Assembly (NCBI RefSeq): GCF_003731765.1
Contig: NZ_MOAL01000002.1
Coordinates: 62,001 to 126,000 of the forward strand
DNA from: Pseudomonas chlororaphis
GTDB taxonomy: Bacteria; Pseudomonadota; Gammaproteobacteria; Pseudomonadales; Pseudomonadaceae
Direction of reading: 5' to 3'
DNA length: 64,000 nt
Part shown: positions 9,346 to 17,429 of the stretch, one piece after another
Position numbering within the stretch: the stretch's first letter is position 1
How the letters are laid out: the number at the start of each line of letters is the position of its first letter
Position numbers and translations under genes: made by a program
The notes under the pieces: model-generated
Seen by the model: only the letters and a program-made list of their open reading frames with translations
Told to the model about the DNA's origin: nothing
Databases searched by the model: none

Positions 9346-9630
9346 ATGTTTAAAGTCAACGAGTACTTCGACGGCACCGTCAAGTCGATTGCCTTCGGCA
9401 CGGCCGAAGGTCCGGCTACCATCGGCGTCATGGCTCCGGGCGAATATGAGTTCGGCACCGCACAGCGGGAAATCATGCACGTGGTCTCCGGCGCCCTGAC
9501 CGTCAAGCTGCCAGACAGCAGCGACTGGGAAACCTTCGCCGCCGGCAGCCAGTTCAACGTCCCGGCCAACAGCAAGTTCCAGCTCAAGGTCGCAGTCGAT
9601 ACCGCTTACCTGTGCGAGTACCGCGGCTGA
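9346..9630 (+). CDS. ppnP: PpnP, pyrimidine/purine nucleoside phosphorylase
   Basis: A small cupin-fold enzyme (94 residues, the family length) that phosphorolyses several nucleosides to base plus ribose-1-phosphate. The start [10 protein letters not shown] and the motif [14 protein letters not shown] are characteristic of the former YaiE/DUF1255 family. The ATG at 9346 follows GAGGAA at good spacing; an upstream TTG in frame is not needed. The gene ends just before a strong bidirectional terminator. Confidence 0.92.
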   Translation: MFKVNEYFDGTVKSIAFGTAEGPATIGVMAPGEYEFGTAQREIMHVVSGALTVKLPDSSDWETFAAGSQFNVPANSKFQLKVAVDTAYLCEYRG

Positions 9631-9661
9631 GTCGGCCTTAGGCTCCTCCCGCCGGCCAAAA

Positions 9662-9695
9662 AAAATGCCCGTATCCTGCGATACGGGCATTTTTC
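9662..9695. terminator. Bidirectional terminator between ppnP and the MOSC gene
   Basis: A 15-bp perfect stem (9662-9676 with 9681-9695) around a CTGC loop. The core arms are ATGCCCGTATC and GATACGGGCAT, flanked by A-runs on one side and T-runs on the other, so it can stop transcripts from both converging genes. Confidence 0.92.
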
Positions 9696-9712
9696 GTCAT
9701 GGGCCAGCCGTG

Positions 9713-10516
9713 CTACTCGAGCACGGTCACCGGCATGCCCACCTCAAGCAGGCCAAGGCCATCGTTCACCAGGTTCTGGCCGAACATCGCACCGTCTTCC
9801 TGGGCCCGGTATTTCTGCAGGGTTGCCAGGGGCTCCCGGTCAGCGCTGCGCTCGCCGGTCTGCGGGTCGATGGTGGTGAGGATGCAGCGCGAGCACGACT
9901 TGACCACGCGAAACTCCACGTCGCCAATACGCACCCGCTTCCATTGGTCTTCGGCATAGGCTGCACTGCCTTCGATCACCAGGTTGGGGCGAAAGCGCAG
10001 CATCTCCAGGGGGCGCCCGACTCGATCGGACAGCTCTTCAAGGGACGCCTGGCCAATCAGCAACAACGGGAAGCCGTCGGCAAACGCCACCTGATCATCG
10101 TCCTTGCCATAACCGGCCTGGGTGGTGCGCGCCCGCTCCAGGGGCACCTGGACCAGCCGCGTAGGCTTGCCGATAAAGTCACTGACCCAGGCACCCGCCG
10201 CATCGCCGGCATCCGGCACGCGCAACGTATCGCGCCAGATGGTCACGCCACGCAAAGGCGCATCGGCACCGGGCAAATCGACGTCTAGGGTAGGTCGCCC
10301 GGCCGCACTCAAGGTCAGACCGCCCTGGGCATTCCACAGGGCCGACAGCTGGCTCATGCGCGGCTCGGCGCGCTGGGTCAGAAAGCGCCCGCTGGCCTCG
10401 TCCACCAGCATCCAGCGGCGATCCCCGTCCAGGCCCAGCTTGTCCAGGGCGACCTGTTGCAGGGACTCGCCCCGGGCGGACTTCATGGGGTATCGATACA
10501 GCGCGCTCAGACGCAT
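9713..10516 (-). CDS. MOSC-domain protein (YcbX-like, without ferredoxin domain)
   Basis: The 267-residue product has an N-terminal MOSC beta-barrel (MRLSALYRYPMKSARGE) and a C-terminal MOSC domain with the cysteine motif SCSRCILTTID, the likely molybdenum-cofactor ligand region. E. coli YcbX, which reduces N-hydroxylated compounds, has the same two domains plus a C-terminal 2Fe-2S ferredoxin domain. That third domain is absent here, so electrons must come from a separate protein. The gene is monocistronic and converges with ppnP. Confidence 0.85.
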   Translation of the reverse strand: MRLSALYRYPMKSARGESLQQVALDKLGLDGDRRWMLVDEASGRFLTQRAEPRMSQLSALWNAQGGLTLSAAGRPTLDVDLPGADAPLRGVTIWRDTLRVPDAGDAAGAWVSDFIGKPTRLVQVPLERARTTQAGYGKDDDQVAFADGFPLLLIGQASLEELSDRVGRPLEMLRFRPNLVIEGSAAYAEDQWKRVRIGDVEFRVVKSCSRCILTTIDPQTGERSADREPLATLQKYRAQEDGAMFGQNLVNDGLGLLEVGMPVTVLE

Positions 10517-10620
10517 GGCAGCTCCCTGGGTTGGGCAAAAAACGCCACCCTATACGAGCTCACCGGCGAATAAAAGACACAGATAGGCGGACAGATCGGG
10601 CGCCTGTCCGCCGGCCAGGG

Positions 10621-11556
10621 TCAGGCGCTGACTTCATCCAGCAACAGGCGTTGGCGGACCACGTCCACCAGTTTGTCCGGCTGGAACTTGGATAGGAAGT
10701 TGTCGCAACCGACCTTCTTCACCATGGAGTCGTTGAAGCTGCCGGACAGCGAGGTGTGCAGCACCACATAGAGCCCACGCAGGCGCGGGTCGTTGCGGAT
10801 TTCGGTGGTCAGGCGGTAACCGTCCATCTCCGGCATTTCTGCGTCGGTGAAGATCATCAGCAGCTTTTCGGTCATGTCGACCCCGGTGTCGGCCCAGGCC
10901 TTGAGCATGTTCAGGGCCTTGAGACCGTCGCTGGCGATGTGCATCTTCACCCCGAGCTGGCCCAGGGTGTCGCGCAGTTGCGAGAGGGCCACGTTGGAGT
11001 CGTCCACCAGCAGCACTTCACGGCCGCGGGCGCGCTCCAGCACTGGATCTTCCAGCTTGTCGCGGGAAACCTTGGCGTTGTAGGGCACGATCTCGGCCAG
11101 GACTTTCTCGACGTCGATGATTTCCACCAACTGATCGTCGACCTTGCTGATGGCCGTCAGGTAATGCTGGCGCCCGGCGCTGGTCGGCGGCGGCATGATG
11201 GCTTCCCAGTTCATGTTGACGATGCGGTCGACACCACCCACCAGGAAGGCCTGCACTGAGCGGTTGTACTCGGTGACGATGATGGTGCTGTTAGGGCCCG
11301 GTACCAGCGGACGCATGCCGATGGCCTGGGACAGGTCGATCACCGGCAGGGTCTGGCCGCGCAAGTTGACCACGCCACAGACGAAGGGATGACGCTGAGG
11401 CATCAGGGTCAGCTTGGGCAGTTGCAGGACTTCCTGCACCTTGAAAACGTTGATTGCGAACAACTGGCGCCCGGCCAGGCGGAACATAAGGATTTCCAGG
11501 CGATTCTCACCCACCAGCTGGGTGCGTTGATCTACCGTGTCGAGAATGCCGGCCAT
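10621..11556 (-). CDS. cheV: CheV chemotaxis coupling protein
   Basis: CheW-like coupling domain (about residues 15-160) joined to a response-regulator receiver domain (about 180-305). The receiver has the acidic pocket LLVDDS and the phospho-acceptor segment MIFTDAEMPEMDG. CheV links chemoreceptors to CheA and is tuned by phosphorylation. I start at 11556 (MAGILDTVDQRTQ): AGGAGT precedes this ATG at six bases, whereas the in-frame start 11 codons upstream has none. A sigma-28 promoter lies just upstream, so expression is tied to flagellar assembly. Confidence 0.93.
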   Translation of the reverse strand: MAGILDTVDQRTQLVGENRLEILMFRLAGRQLFAINVFKVQEVLQLPKLTLMPQRHPFVCGVVNLRGQTLPVIDLSQAIGMRPLVPGPNSTIIVTEYNRSVQAFLVGGVDRIVNMNWEAIMPPPTSAGRQHYLTAISKVDDQLVEIIDVEKVLAEIVPYNAKVSRDKLEDPVLERARGREVLLVDDSNVALSQLRDTLGQLGVKMHIASDGLKALNMLKAWADTGVDMTEKLLMIFTDAEMPEMDGYRLTTEIRNDPRLRGLYVVLHTSLSGSFNDSMVKKVGCDNFLSKFQPDKLVDVVRQRLLLDEVSA

Positions 11557-11598
11557 TAATGACTCCTGGGCTTGTTCTGATGAATTCACTGAATAGAG

Positions 11599-11625
11599 TT
11601 ATCGGCCGATCAAGCCGTAGCTTGA
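11599..11625 (-). promoter_or_regulatory. FliA (sigma-28) promoter of cheV
   Basis: Read on the minus strand: TCAAGCTA, an 11-base spacer, then GCCGATAA. This fits the Pseudomonas FliA consensus (TCAAGTTT-N11-GCCGATAA) with two mismatches in the -35 element and a perfect -10. Transcription would begin near 11592, leaving about 36 bases of leader before the cheV ATG. Confidence 0.88.
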
Positions 11626-11636
11626 CCCCCAGACAA

Positions 11637-11673
11637 AATGCCATGTAAAGGCATTGATGTCACATTAACATCA
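11637..11673. repeat. Two adjoining inverted repeats upstream of cheV
   Basis: AATGCC-N7-GGCATT (11637-11655) directly adjoins TGATGT-N7-ACATCA (11655-11673). Both have 6-base arms and 7-base spacers, and they start 12 bases upstream of the cheV -35 element. They look like paired sites for a dimeric regulator, but no known consensus was matched. Confidence 0.5.
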
Positions 11674-11815
11674 TGCTTTACTGCGCCCATCAGCTCCCCC
11701 GCACCCCATCCCTCGCGGCACGACCTTTATTTCGCCGTTAGGTTCCCGCGCCTAAGGGAATCCCCTAGTAACAATCAGGTCCAACCTGATATTCGCGATA
11801 TCCAATAGCCATTAA

Positions 11816-11831
11816 TGTGACGCCATTCTCA
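11816..11831 (+). promoter_or_regulatory. Candidate CRP/Vfr-type site
   Basis: TGTGA-N6-TCTCA, nine of ten positions of the CRP half-site pair TGTGA-N6-TCACA, about 290 bases upstream of the 12124 gene. Vfr, the Pseudomonas CRP homologue, tolerates such sites. A single match of this length could be chance. Confidence 0.3.
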
Positions 11832-12123
11832 GTTGCATGAATGGAGTCAGGCTTTTGTTTTTTCTCGCAGGAACTTGGCTCGGTGCCTACTCATACGGCA
11901 TGACCCCGACTCGTCGAGCTGCCGAGCCCGTGCGCCTGCGCCACTTGTTCAGTGGCCTGAAGACTCCTTTCACCCCTCATAAAGACCGGTACGAGCAGCC
12001 CTGCGTGCACACAGCAAACACCTCGGCACTGCCTTCAATCGGCCAACCAACAACACGCTCTGCCTTACAACCGTTCAGCCAACGCACTCTCCCTTCAACG
12101 GACATCAGGTCATGGAGATAAGC

Positions 12124-12561
12124 ATGCTCAAGGACGGCAAGCAGCCCATTCATCCCCAACCCACCTTCTTCATCGAAGCGCAAACCCTGTTGGCACGCTC
12201 GGAAGACTGCCTGAGCCATTTGCACCTGATCCATAACGATGAAGAGGCCATACAGTGCTTGCTTGACAGCCTGTCGAACCTGGCGCAAACCGCTGCCGAC
12301 CACGGCGTGGCGCCGCTCTGCGAATTCTCCCGGCATGTGCACAAATTGCTGCATCAGGCCCAGCGATCCATCGACCTGAATGAGCGGCTACTTGAGGTGA
12401 TCAAGGGCTGCCTGACCTTGATGGCCTGGCAACTGGAACTGATCGACCCGCACGACGGCCAACTCCACATGGATGACAGTGAACAGGCCCTGCTGATTGC
12501 CGCACTGGCTGAACACGTCGGAGAACACGGCGCCCTGCCCATGCCCCACGCCAGTCACTGA
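12124..12561 (+). CDS. Hpt-like helical protein lacking the phospho-histidine
   Basis: Protein of 145 residues, all predicted helix, with no signal peptide or membrane segment. I start at the ATG at 12124, which has TGGAGAT at proper spacing; an ATG four codons earlier does not. Residues of about 35-100 follow the hydrophobic pattern of a histidine-phosphotransfer (CheA P1-like) helix bundle. By hand alignment, the segment SNLAQTAADHGVAPL takes the place of HSIKGGAATFGFAAL, so the acceptor His is replaced by Ser. Function unknown. Its position between cheV and a two-component pair suggests a signalling role, which is inference only. Confidence 0.6.
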   Translation: MLKDGKQPIHPQPTFFIEAQTLLARSEDCLSHLHLIHNDEEAIQCLLDSLSNLAQTAADHGVAPLCEFSRHVHKLLHQAQRSIDLNERLLEVIKGCLTLMAWQLELIDPHDGQLHMDDSEQALLIAALAEHVGEHGALPMPHASH

Positions 12562-13092
12562 CCCCCACCGTGAAACCTGATGCCGCCAAGCCACTCACAG
12601 CAGCGCGGCCCCCTGCCACTACCCTCTGACTTACGGCGCCATTGCATATGTCGCAATTCAACATCACATGCCTGTAAACGACATAAGCAACTACGACCTT
12701 AACTAGGATGTCAGCGCTGATACTTGATCTTTCGCTGCCTTATCGGTTTTGCTGTTAAGCCCGATCAAACAGAGTGACTGATAAATACACTAGGGAGTAA
12801 TAGCAAGAGCTGGCACTCACGTACCTAAAGCCCGTAATCCTGACCTGCCGGACATATATACCGATGCCCGGACACGCGACCGAGGGTAACCAAGAGTGAT
12901 AGTATGCCGGCCACTAACCAACACAATTAGTGGCACATTGACTCAGGCTCTTGAGTCACTGCCTAACATGCTCGAAACATTTAGAACAACGTCAATTAAC
13001 ATCGTTTAATAAAACCGTATCGTTTTTAAACAGGGCCCCGTCAGTTTCCCAGGTGGCCTTACCGCAGCGAACATTCATTGGCTCCATCCGTT
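12562..13092. other. 530-base intergenic region before the NarL-type kinase gene
   Basis: No gene found. It is lower in GC than its surroundings and contains two consecutive hairpins at 12910-12934 and 12939-12958. The kinase gene start has only a weak ribosome site, so its promoter and any leader RNA must lie here. An unannotated small RNA is possible, but I see no recognisable family. Confidence 0.55.
12910..12958. repeat. Two consecutive perfect inverted repeats
   Basis: GCCACTAA and TTAGTGGC (12910-12917 and 12927-12934, 9-base spacer). Four bases later come TGACTCA and TGAGTCA (12939-12945 and 12952-12958, 6-base spacer). Both pairs are perfect. They lie about 135-180 bases upstream of the sensor kinase gene and could be operators, possibly for the adjacent NarL-type regulator, or RNA hairpins in its leader. 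Confidence 0.6.
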
Positions 13093-13986
13093 ATGTACGC
13101 CAGCCTCAAGTCCGTTATCTGTTGGCCACTCCTGCGCAAAAACCTGCACTGGCTCTGCCTGTTGCTGGGGGTGTGCTCGACCCTTGGCAATTTGTTGATT
13201 TTTTACCTGGAGCGCCCCCTGTCCCTGGCGTTGCTGCTGTTGAACATCGCCACCCTGGCTTGCCTGTGGATCCAGTACGACTACTGGCGCAAGTCGATCA
13301 AGTTCCAGCCCCAGGAACTCGCCGACCGCCTGCTGCAAGTCCAGGAAAACGAACGTCATCGCCTCAGCCGTGAACTGCACGACGATATCGGCCAACTTCT
13401 GACGGCCGCCAAGCTCCAGAACGAGTGGCTCAAGCGCCGCCTGCCCGATGACCTGCAAGGGCATTGTGCGAGCCTGGGCAACACCCTCGACGAAACCCTG
13501 GCCAAAGTGCGCGACGTCTCGGCGATCCTCAATCCGCGGCAACTGAGCAGCCTGGGACTGGAAGCCAGCTTGCGCGCCCATTTACTCAAGACCCTGGAAA
13601 ACACCTCGGTGCACTGGAGCCTGGAGTGCCGACAGCACCTGGCGGGGATCCCGGAAGAGATGGCCGTGGCCGCCTTCAGGATCACCCAGGAAGCGGTGAC
13701 CAATATCCTCCGGCATTCCCGGGCGACGAACCTGCTGGTACGCCTGCAGCGTTTGCCCGAAGGGCTGTCGCTGCTGATCAGCGATGACGGCCAAGGCTTC
13801 TCCCCCGCCACCAACCCGGGCGCCCAAGGGCAGCGCGGCATGGCCGGGATGGCGGAACGCGTGGCGCAACTGGGAGGCACCCTGAGCGTCACCAGCCAGC
13901 CCGAGCAAGGCACACTGATCGAAGCACTTTTCCCCTGGAGCCCCCGCGCCCTTGAACGGGCCAGTACCGATAAGGTTCTACATTGA
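13093..13986 (+). CDS. Membrane sensor histidine kinase, NarL-partner type (HisKA_3)
   Basis: A short kinase of 297 residues. Two hydrophobic segments (about residues 12-32 and 38-58) form a membrane hairpin with almost no external loop, so there is no visible sensor domain. The dimerisation helix carries RHRLSRELHDDIGQLL with the phospho-acceptor His96. The ATPase domain has N-box QEAVTNILRH, DDGQGF and GMAGMAERV. Starting at the ATG at 13093 is a judgement; a TTG five codons upstream is in frame and neither has a strong ribosome site. The stop overlaps the start of the following regulator gene. Confidence 0.85.
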   Translation: MYASLKSVICWPLLRKNLHWLCLLLGVCSTLGNLLIFYLERPLSLALLLLNIATLACLWIQYDYWRKSIKFQPQELADRLLQVQENERHRLSRELHDDIGQLLTAAKLQNEWLKRRLPDDLQGHCASLGNTLDETLAKVRDVSAILNPRQLSSLGLEASLRAHLLKTLENTSVHWSLECRQHLAGIPEEMAVAAFRITQEAVTNILRHSRATNLLVRLQRLPEGLSLLISDDGQGFSPATNPGAQGQRGMAGMAERVAQLGGTLSVTSQPEQGTLIEALFPWSPRALERASTDKVLH

Positions 13987-14642
13987 CCTGTAATTTACTT
14001 CTGGTGGATGACCACTCTCTGATTCGGGCCGGCGTACGTGCCCTGGTAACGGACATTCCCGGCTATGCCGTGATCGGCGAGGCCAACGACGGCAATCAGT
14101 TGCTGGAGATGGTCGAACAACTGCGCCCGGACATCGTCCTGCTGGACATCTCGATGAAGAACATCGGTGGCCTGGAGGCCCTGCAACGACTCAAGGCGGC
14201 ACGCCCCCTGAGCAAGGTCCTGATCCTCTCGATGCACACCGACCCGGCGCTGATCATGCAGGCCCTGGAGTCCGGCGCCCATGGCTACCTGCTCAAGGAC
14301 ACCACCGCCACCGAACTCGAACACGCCCTGGAAGCACTGCGCAACGGCGAGCGTTACCTGAGCCCGGCGATCGCCCACACGGTGATCGACCAGGCGCTGA
14401 CCCGCACCCAGAAGAACCAGCCCGAGCCCACGCTGGTGCACAACCTGACGGCGCGCCAGCTGGAAATCCTGCGCCTGATCGTGCGCGGCAAATCCACCCG
14501 AGAGATCGCCCAAGGCCTGGGCCTGAGCATCAAGACCGTGGAAACCCACCGTTCGCAAATCATGAAACGCCTGCAGATCTATGACGTCGCCGGGCTGGTG
14601 CTGTTTGCCGTGCGCGAACAGATCATCAGCCTCGACGACTAA
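13983..14642 (+). CDS. NarL/FixJ-type response regulator
   Basis: Partner of the kinase encoded just upstream: its TTG start overlaps the kinase stop codon (TTGA), so translation is coupled. Receiver domain at residues 1-120 with the acidic pair in LLLVDDH and phospho-acceptor Asp55 (VLLDIS). A LuxR-type helix-turn-helix covers about residues 150-210 (LTARQLEILRLIVRGKSTREIAQ). It ends at 14642 and overlaps yegS tail to tail by four bases. I cannot assign a named pair or stimulus. Confidence 0.88.
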   Translation: MTCNLLLVDDHSLIRAGVRALVTDIPGYAVIGEANDGNQLLEMVEQLRPDIVLLDISMKNIGGLEALQRLKAARPLSKVLILSMHTDPALIMQALESGAHGYLLKDTTATELEHALEALRNGERYLSPAIAHTVIDQALTRTQKNQPEPTLVHNLTARQLEILRLIVRGKSTREIAQGLGLSIKTVETHRSQIMKRLQIYDVAGLVLFAVREQIISLDD

Positions 14643-15544
14643 CCCTGCTCCACGGCGCCCAGCAGTGGCGAGTCCGCCGGCAAATGCACGCGCAACGCCT
14701 GGGGCCGAGCGACAAAACGCAGGTCGTTGCCCTCCAGGGGCTCGCCATCGAGGTTGATGGACAAGCCCTGGGATGCCTTGATCTCGACCCAGGGCAAGCG
14801 CGCCCGGACAAACATGCTGTCCAGCCCCCAACCATCGGTCATCAGCTCTTTCAGGGTGCCGACCACTTCCTGGGGCGCCGGCAAAATACTCACGTCCAGC
14901 AGTCCGTCATCCGCCAGGGCCTGGGGGCATAGCACATGCCCGCCGCCGGCTTGCCGGCCATTGCCGATCCCCAGGGCCAGCAGCTCGCCGCTCCAGTGAA
15001 AATCCGGCCCCTGCAACTCGGCAGAGGCCGCGTGCAGTTCGCCGAAACGCGACAGCCCGGTGAACAGGTACGCCGCGCCACCGAGGACCTTTTTCAAGTC
15101 CTCCGAAGTGTTGGCCGTGACCTGGCTGCCGAACCCACCCGTCGCCATATTCAAGAACACCTGGCCGCCGACTTCGCCGAGGTCGATGGCCCGCGCGGGC
15201 ACATCCAACAGGTCGAGGGCAACCGCAGGCTCCAGCGACACGCCGGCGGCCCGGGCAAAGTCGTTGGCGGTGCCCAAGGGTAAGAGCACCAGGCTGGCGT
15301 CACCTTGCTCCTCGGCCAGGGCCTCGGCAATGTCACGCAAGGTACCGTCACCGCCGCCCGCGATCAGCTGCGGGTAGCCGGCGGCCAGGGCTTCCTGGAC
15401 CAGTCGCCGGGCATCGCCCGCCTCCCAGGTCACGCGCACCGCCAACTCCCAGCCCGCCGCGCGCTTGGCTTCCACGGCCTGGCGCACGTCGTCGTTGAGG
15501 GCCTGCTTGCCATGCAAAATCAACAGTGCCTTACGCTCGCTCAT
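14639..15544 (-). CDS. yegS: YegS-type lipid kinase
   Basis: A 301-residue member of the diacylglycerol/sphingosine kinase fold family; E. coli YegS phosphorylates phosphatidylglycerol. The nucleotide-binding motif GGGDGT is at residues 63-68, with PLGTANDFARAAGV further on and ATGGFG in the second domain. Cytoplasmic, membrane-associated by function and without hydrophobic segments. It is transcribed away from the psl leader. Confidence 0.9.
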   Translation of the reverse strand: MSERKALLILHGKQALNDDVRQAVEAKRAAGWELAVRVTWEAGDARRLVQEALAAGYPQLIAGGGDGTLRDIAEALAEEQGDASLVLLPLGTANDFARAAGVSLEPAVALDLLDVPARAIDLGEVGGQVFLNMATGGFGSQVTANTSEDLKKVLGGAAYLFTGLSRFGELHAASAELQGPDFHWSGELLALGIGNGRQAGGGHVLCPQALADDGLLDVSILPAPQEVVGTLKELMTDGWGLDSMFVRARLPWVEIKASQGLSINLDGEPLEGNDLRFVARPQALRVHLPADSPLLGAVEQG

Positions 15545-15992
15545 GGATCACGACTCCCAGGATTCAAAAAGATGCTTGAAGGATGTTGACCCAAGCCGCA
15601 AACAAAAAAGTCGGTGCCGCCGAAGATATTTTTTTCGCCTGGGTACGAGTGCATCCCGAGCGCACGGGCACTTGGCCCAACGATTACAGGCATCTGAAAT
15701 TTTTCTGACCCCTTAGCCTGCTTTCTATTCGCCAGTCAGTGTTTCATGGGCTTTACTCAGCCGGAGTTCCAGAGATGACGAGTGGCCAATGTCGGCACGC
15801 GACACTGCGCCAGAAATTCGACGGAACTCGTCAAGGACAAGGGTCTCTTAACGTTCACGGGCCCCACATTGACCGCGTCAAACCTGCCGTAGAAACATCA
15901 GGGATGGGAAGGCGTGACACGTCGTTTTTTGACGCTCTGGCTGAAGGTGTTTTCAGCCGAGCCTGTCGCCAAGGGTCGAGGGAATTGATCTT
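15545..15992 (+). other. psl operon upstream region and leader
   Basis: 448 bases between divergent yegS and pslA with no supported gene; an open frame at 15739-16059 overlaps pslA and lacks family resemblance. The psl promoter must lie here, but I could not fix a -10/-35 pair. The last 100 bases contain an Rsm-type site at 15898 and the pslA ribosome site GAGGGA at 15978-15983, which is itself a GGA-containing element. Confidence 0.65.
15898..15907 (+). promoter_or_regulatory. Candidate RsmA/RsmE (CsrA-family) binding site in the psl leader
   Basis: TCAGGGATGG matches nine of ten positions of the CsrA/RsmA consensus (A/U)CANGGANG(U/A). CAT and ATG on either side can pair, placing most of the GGA core in a hairpin loop. 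It lies 86 bases before the pslA ATG. In P. aeruginosa RsmA is known to repress psl by binding its leader. Confidence 0.55.
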
Positions 15993-17429
15993 ATGCGGTT
16001 GCAACCAGTCGATAGTTTGTTACTTACCCGGCCGAGCATGGTCGAGTACTTTCTGTTAGGTATCCGCCTGGTCCACGGCGTTACGGCGATCCTCCCGGGG
16101 TTGCTGTTGATGATGCTGGTCCCCGATCCAAACCACGCGCAAATCAAGAATGACCTGACCGTCCTGCTGTTTTTCGGGGTCATCAGCGTGATGATTTTCC
16201 AGGCGCTGGGGGTCTACGCCGAAAGCATTTTCAGCAACCGGCTGCGCTTCCAACTGACCCTCTTTGCCTGGGCTTCTTCCTTCTGCGTGCTGATGTTCAT
16301 GCACCGCGCCATGCAGATGTTCGATGACTTCAGCAACAGCGAATTGTTGATCTGGTTCTGCGGCAGCCTGGTGTTGTTCGGCATCGAACGCCTGATTCTC
16401 CTGACCCTGTTCCAGCAACTGATGCAGCGCGGTGTGTTCCTGCAAAACGCGGTGATCCTCGGCGCCACCGAGAACGGCCAGCGCCTGGCCGAATACCTGG
16501 CCCAGCACCAGGACATCCGCTCCGGCGTGATCGGCTTTATCGACGACCGCATCGGCCGCCTGCCCAAGACCCTGTGCAACCTGCCATTGCTGGGCAACTC
16601 CAGCGACCTGGAAAAACTGATCCGCGAGGGCCAGGTCACCCAGGTGCTGGTGGCCCTGCCCTGGTCCGCGGAAAACCGCATGGCCTACGTGATTCGTGAG
16701 TTGCGCCGGTTGCCGGTCAACGTGCTGCTGGTGCCGGACATGGTCGCCTTTCGGCATGCCCACAACCGCATCACCGAAGTGGCCAGCCTGCCGATGTTCA
16801 ATGCCTCGGAAGTGCCGTTGCGCGGCTGGTCGCCGTTCTTCAAGCGCGCTGAAGACATGCTCCTGTCGACCCTGGCCCTAGTGTTGCTGTCACCGGTCAT
16901 GCTCGCGGTGGCGCTGGCCATCAAGCTCGACTCCAAAGGCCCGGTGCTGTTCAAGCAGAAGCGTTATGGCTACAACAACCGGTTGATCAAGGTCTACAAA
17001 TTCCGCTCCATGCACCAGCACTTGGCAGACGCCAATGCCGAGCAGCAAACCACCCGAGGCGACCCGCGCATCACCCGAGTCGGACGCTTCATTCGCAAGA
17101 CCAGCCTCGATGAGCTGCCGCAACTGCTCAACGTGCTGGGCGGCAGCATGTCCATGGTCGGGCCGCGCCCACACGCCACCGCCACCAAGGCCGCTGGCAT
17201 TCTTTTCGAGGAGGCAGTGAAGGAATACACCTCGCGCCACCGGGTCAAGCCGGGCATTACCGGGCTGGCGCAAATCAACGGTTATCGTGGCGAAACCGAC
17301 ACCCTGGAAAAAATCGAGAAGCGTGTCGAATTCGACCTGGAATACATCGAAAACTGGTCGGTCTGGTTTGACTTGTACATCCTCTTCCGCACCGTTCCAT
17401 CCGTGATCATGACTCGCGAGGCCTTCTGA
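15993..17429 (+). CDS. pslA: PslA, undecaprenyl-phosphate sugar-1-phosphate transferase
   Basis: Starts Psl repeat-unit assembly by loading a sugar phosphate onto the lipid carrier in the inner membrane. The 478 residues equal the length I recall for P. aeruginosa PslA. Order: several N-terminal membrane helices (about 15-125), a Rossmann-like domain (about 145-250), a further membrane segment near 290, then the bacterial sugar transferase domain. The latter has [20 protein letters not shown] and MVGPRPH. The ATG at 15993 follows GAGGGA. The next gene starts right after the stop. Confidence 0.93.
   Translation: MRLQPVDSLLLTRPSMVEYFLLGIRLVHGVTAILPGLLLMMLVPDPNHAQIKNDLTVLLFFGVISVMIFQALGVYAESIFSNRLRFQLTLFAWASSFCVLMFMHRAMQMFDDFSNSELLIWFCGSLVLFGIERLILLTLFQQLMQRGVFLQNAVILGATENGQRLAEYLAQHQDIRSGVIGFIDDRIGRLPKTLCNLPLLGNSSDLEKLIREGQVTQVLVALPWSAENRMAYVIRELRRLPVNVLLVPDMVAFRHAHNRITEVASLPMFNASEVPLRGWSPFFKRAEDMLLSTLALVLLSPVMLAVALAIKLDSKGPVLFKQKRYGYNNRLIKVYKFRSMHQHLADANAEQQTTRGDPRITRVGRFIRKTSLDELPQLLNVLGGSMSMVGPRPHATATKAAGILFEEAVKEYTSRHRVKPGITGLAQINGYRGETDTLEKIEKRVEFDLEYIENWSVWFDLYILFRTVPSVIMTREAF

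Larger units (their letters stand above)
11626..12123. other. Intergenic region between cheV and the Hpt-like gene
   Basis: About 500 bases without a convincing gene. An open frame of 94 codons (11837-12121) has no ribosome site and an uninformative composition. The stretch holds the paired inverted repeats at 11637-11673 and a CRP/Vfr-like site at 11816-11831. The 10-mer GTCACATTAA (11659-11668) recurs as its exact inverse TTAATGTGAC (11812-11821). It presumably carries the promoter of the 12124 gene. Confidence 0.6.

Noticed and set aside
11837..12121. 94-codon open frame starting MNGVRLLFFLAGTW with a hydrophobic N-terminus
   Set aside because: No ribosome site, low-complexity remainder rich in Thr/Pro, and it runs into the start of the better-supported 12124 gene.
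12951..13373. 140-codon open frame overlapping the sensor kinase start
   Set aside because: Pro/Arg-rich shadow of the kinase gene without a ribosome site.
11599..15544. Idea that the Hpt-like gene, kinase and regulator form one operon
   Set aside because: A 530-base gap with hairpins separates the Hpt-like gene from the kinase gene, so joint transcription is not supported.
15739..16059. 106-codon open frame in the psl leader
   Set aside because: Composition is not protein-like, it overlaps the pslA start in another frame, and it covers the leader with the Rsm-type site.
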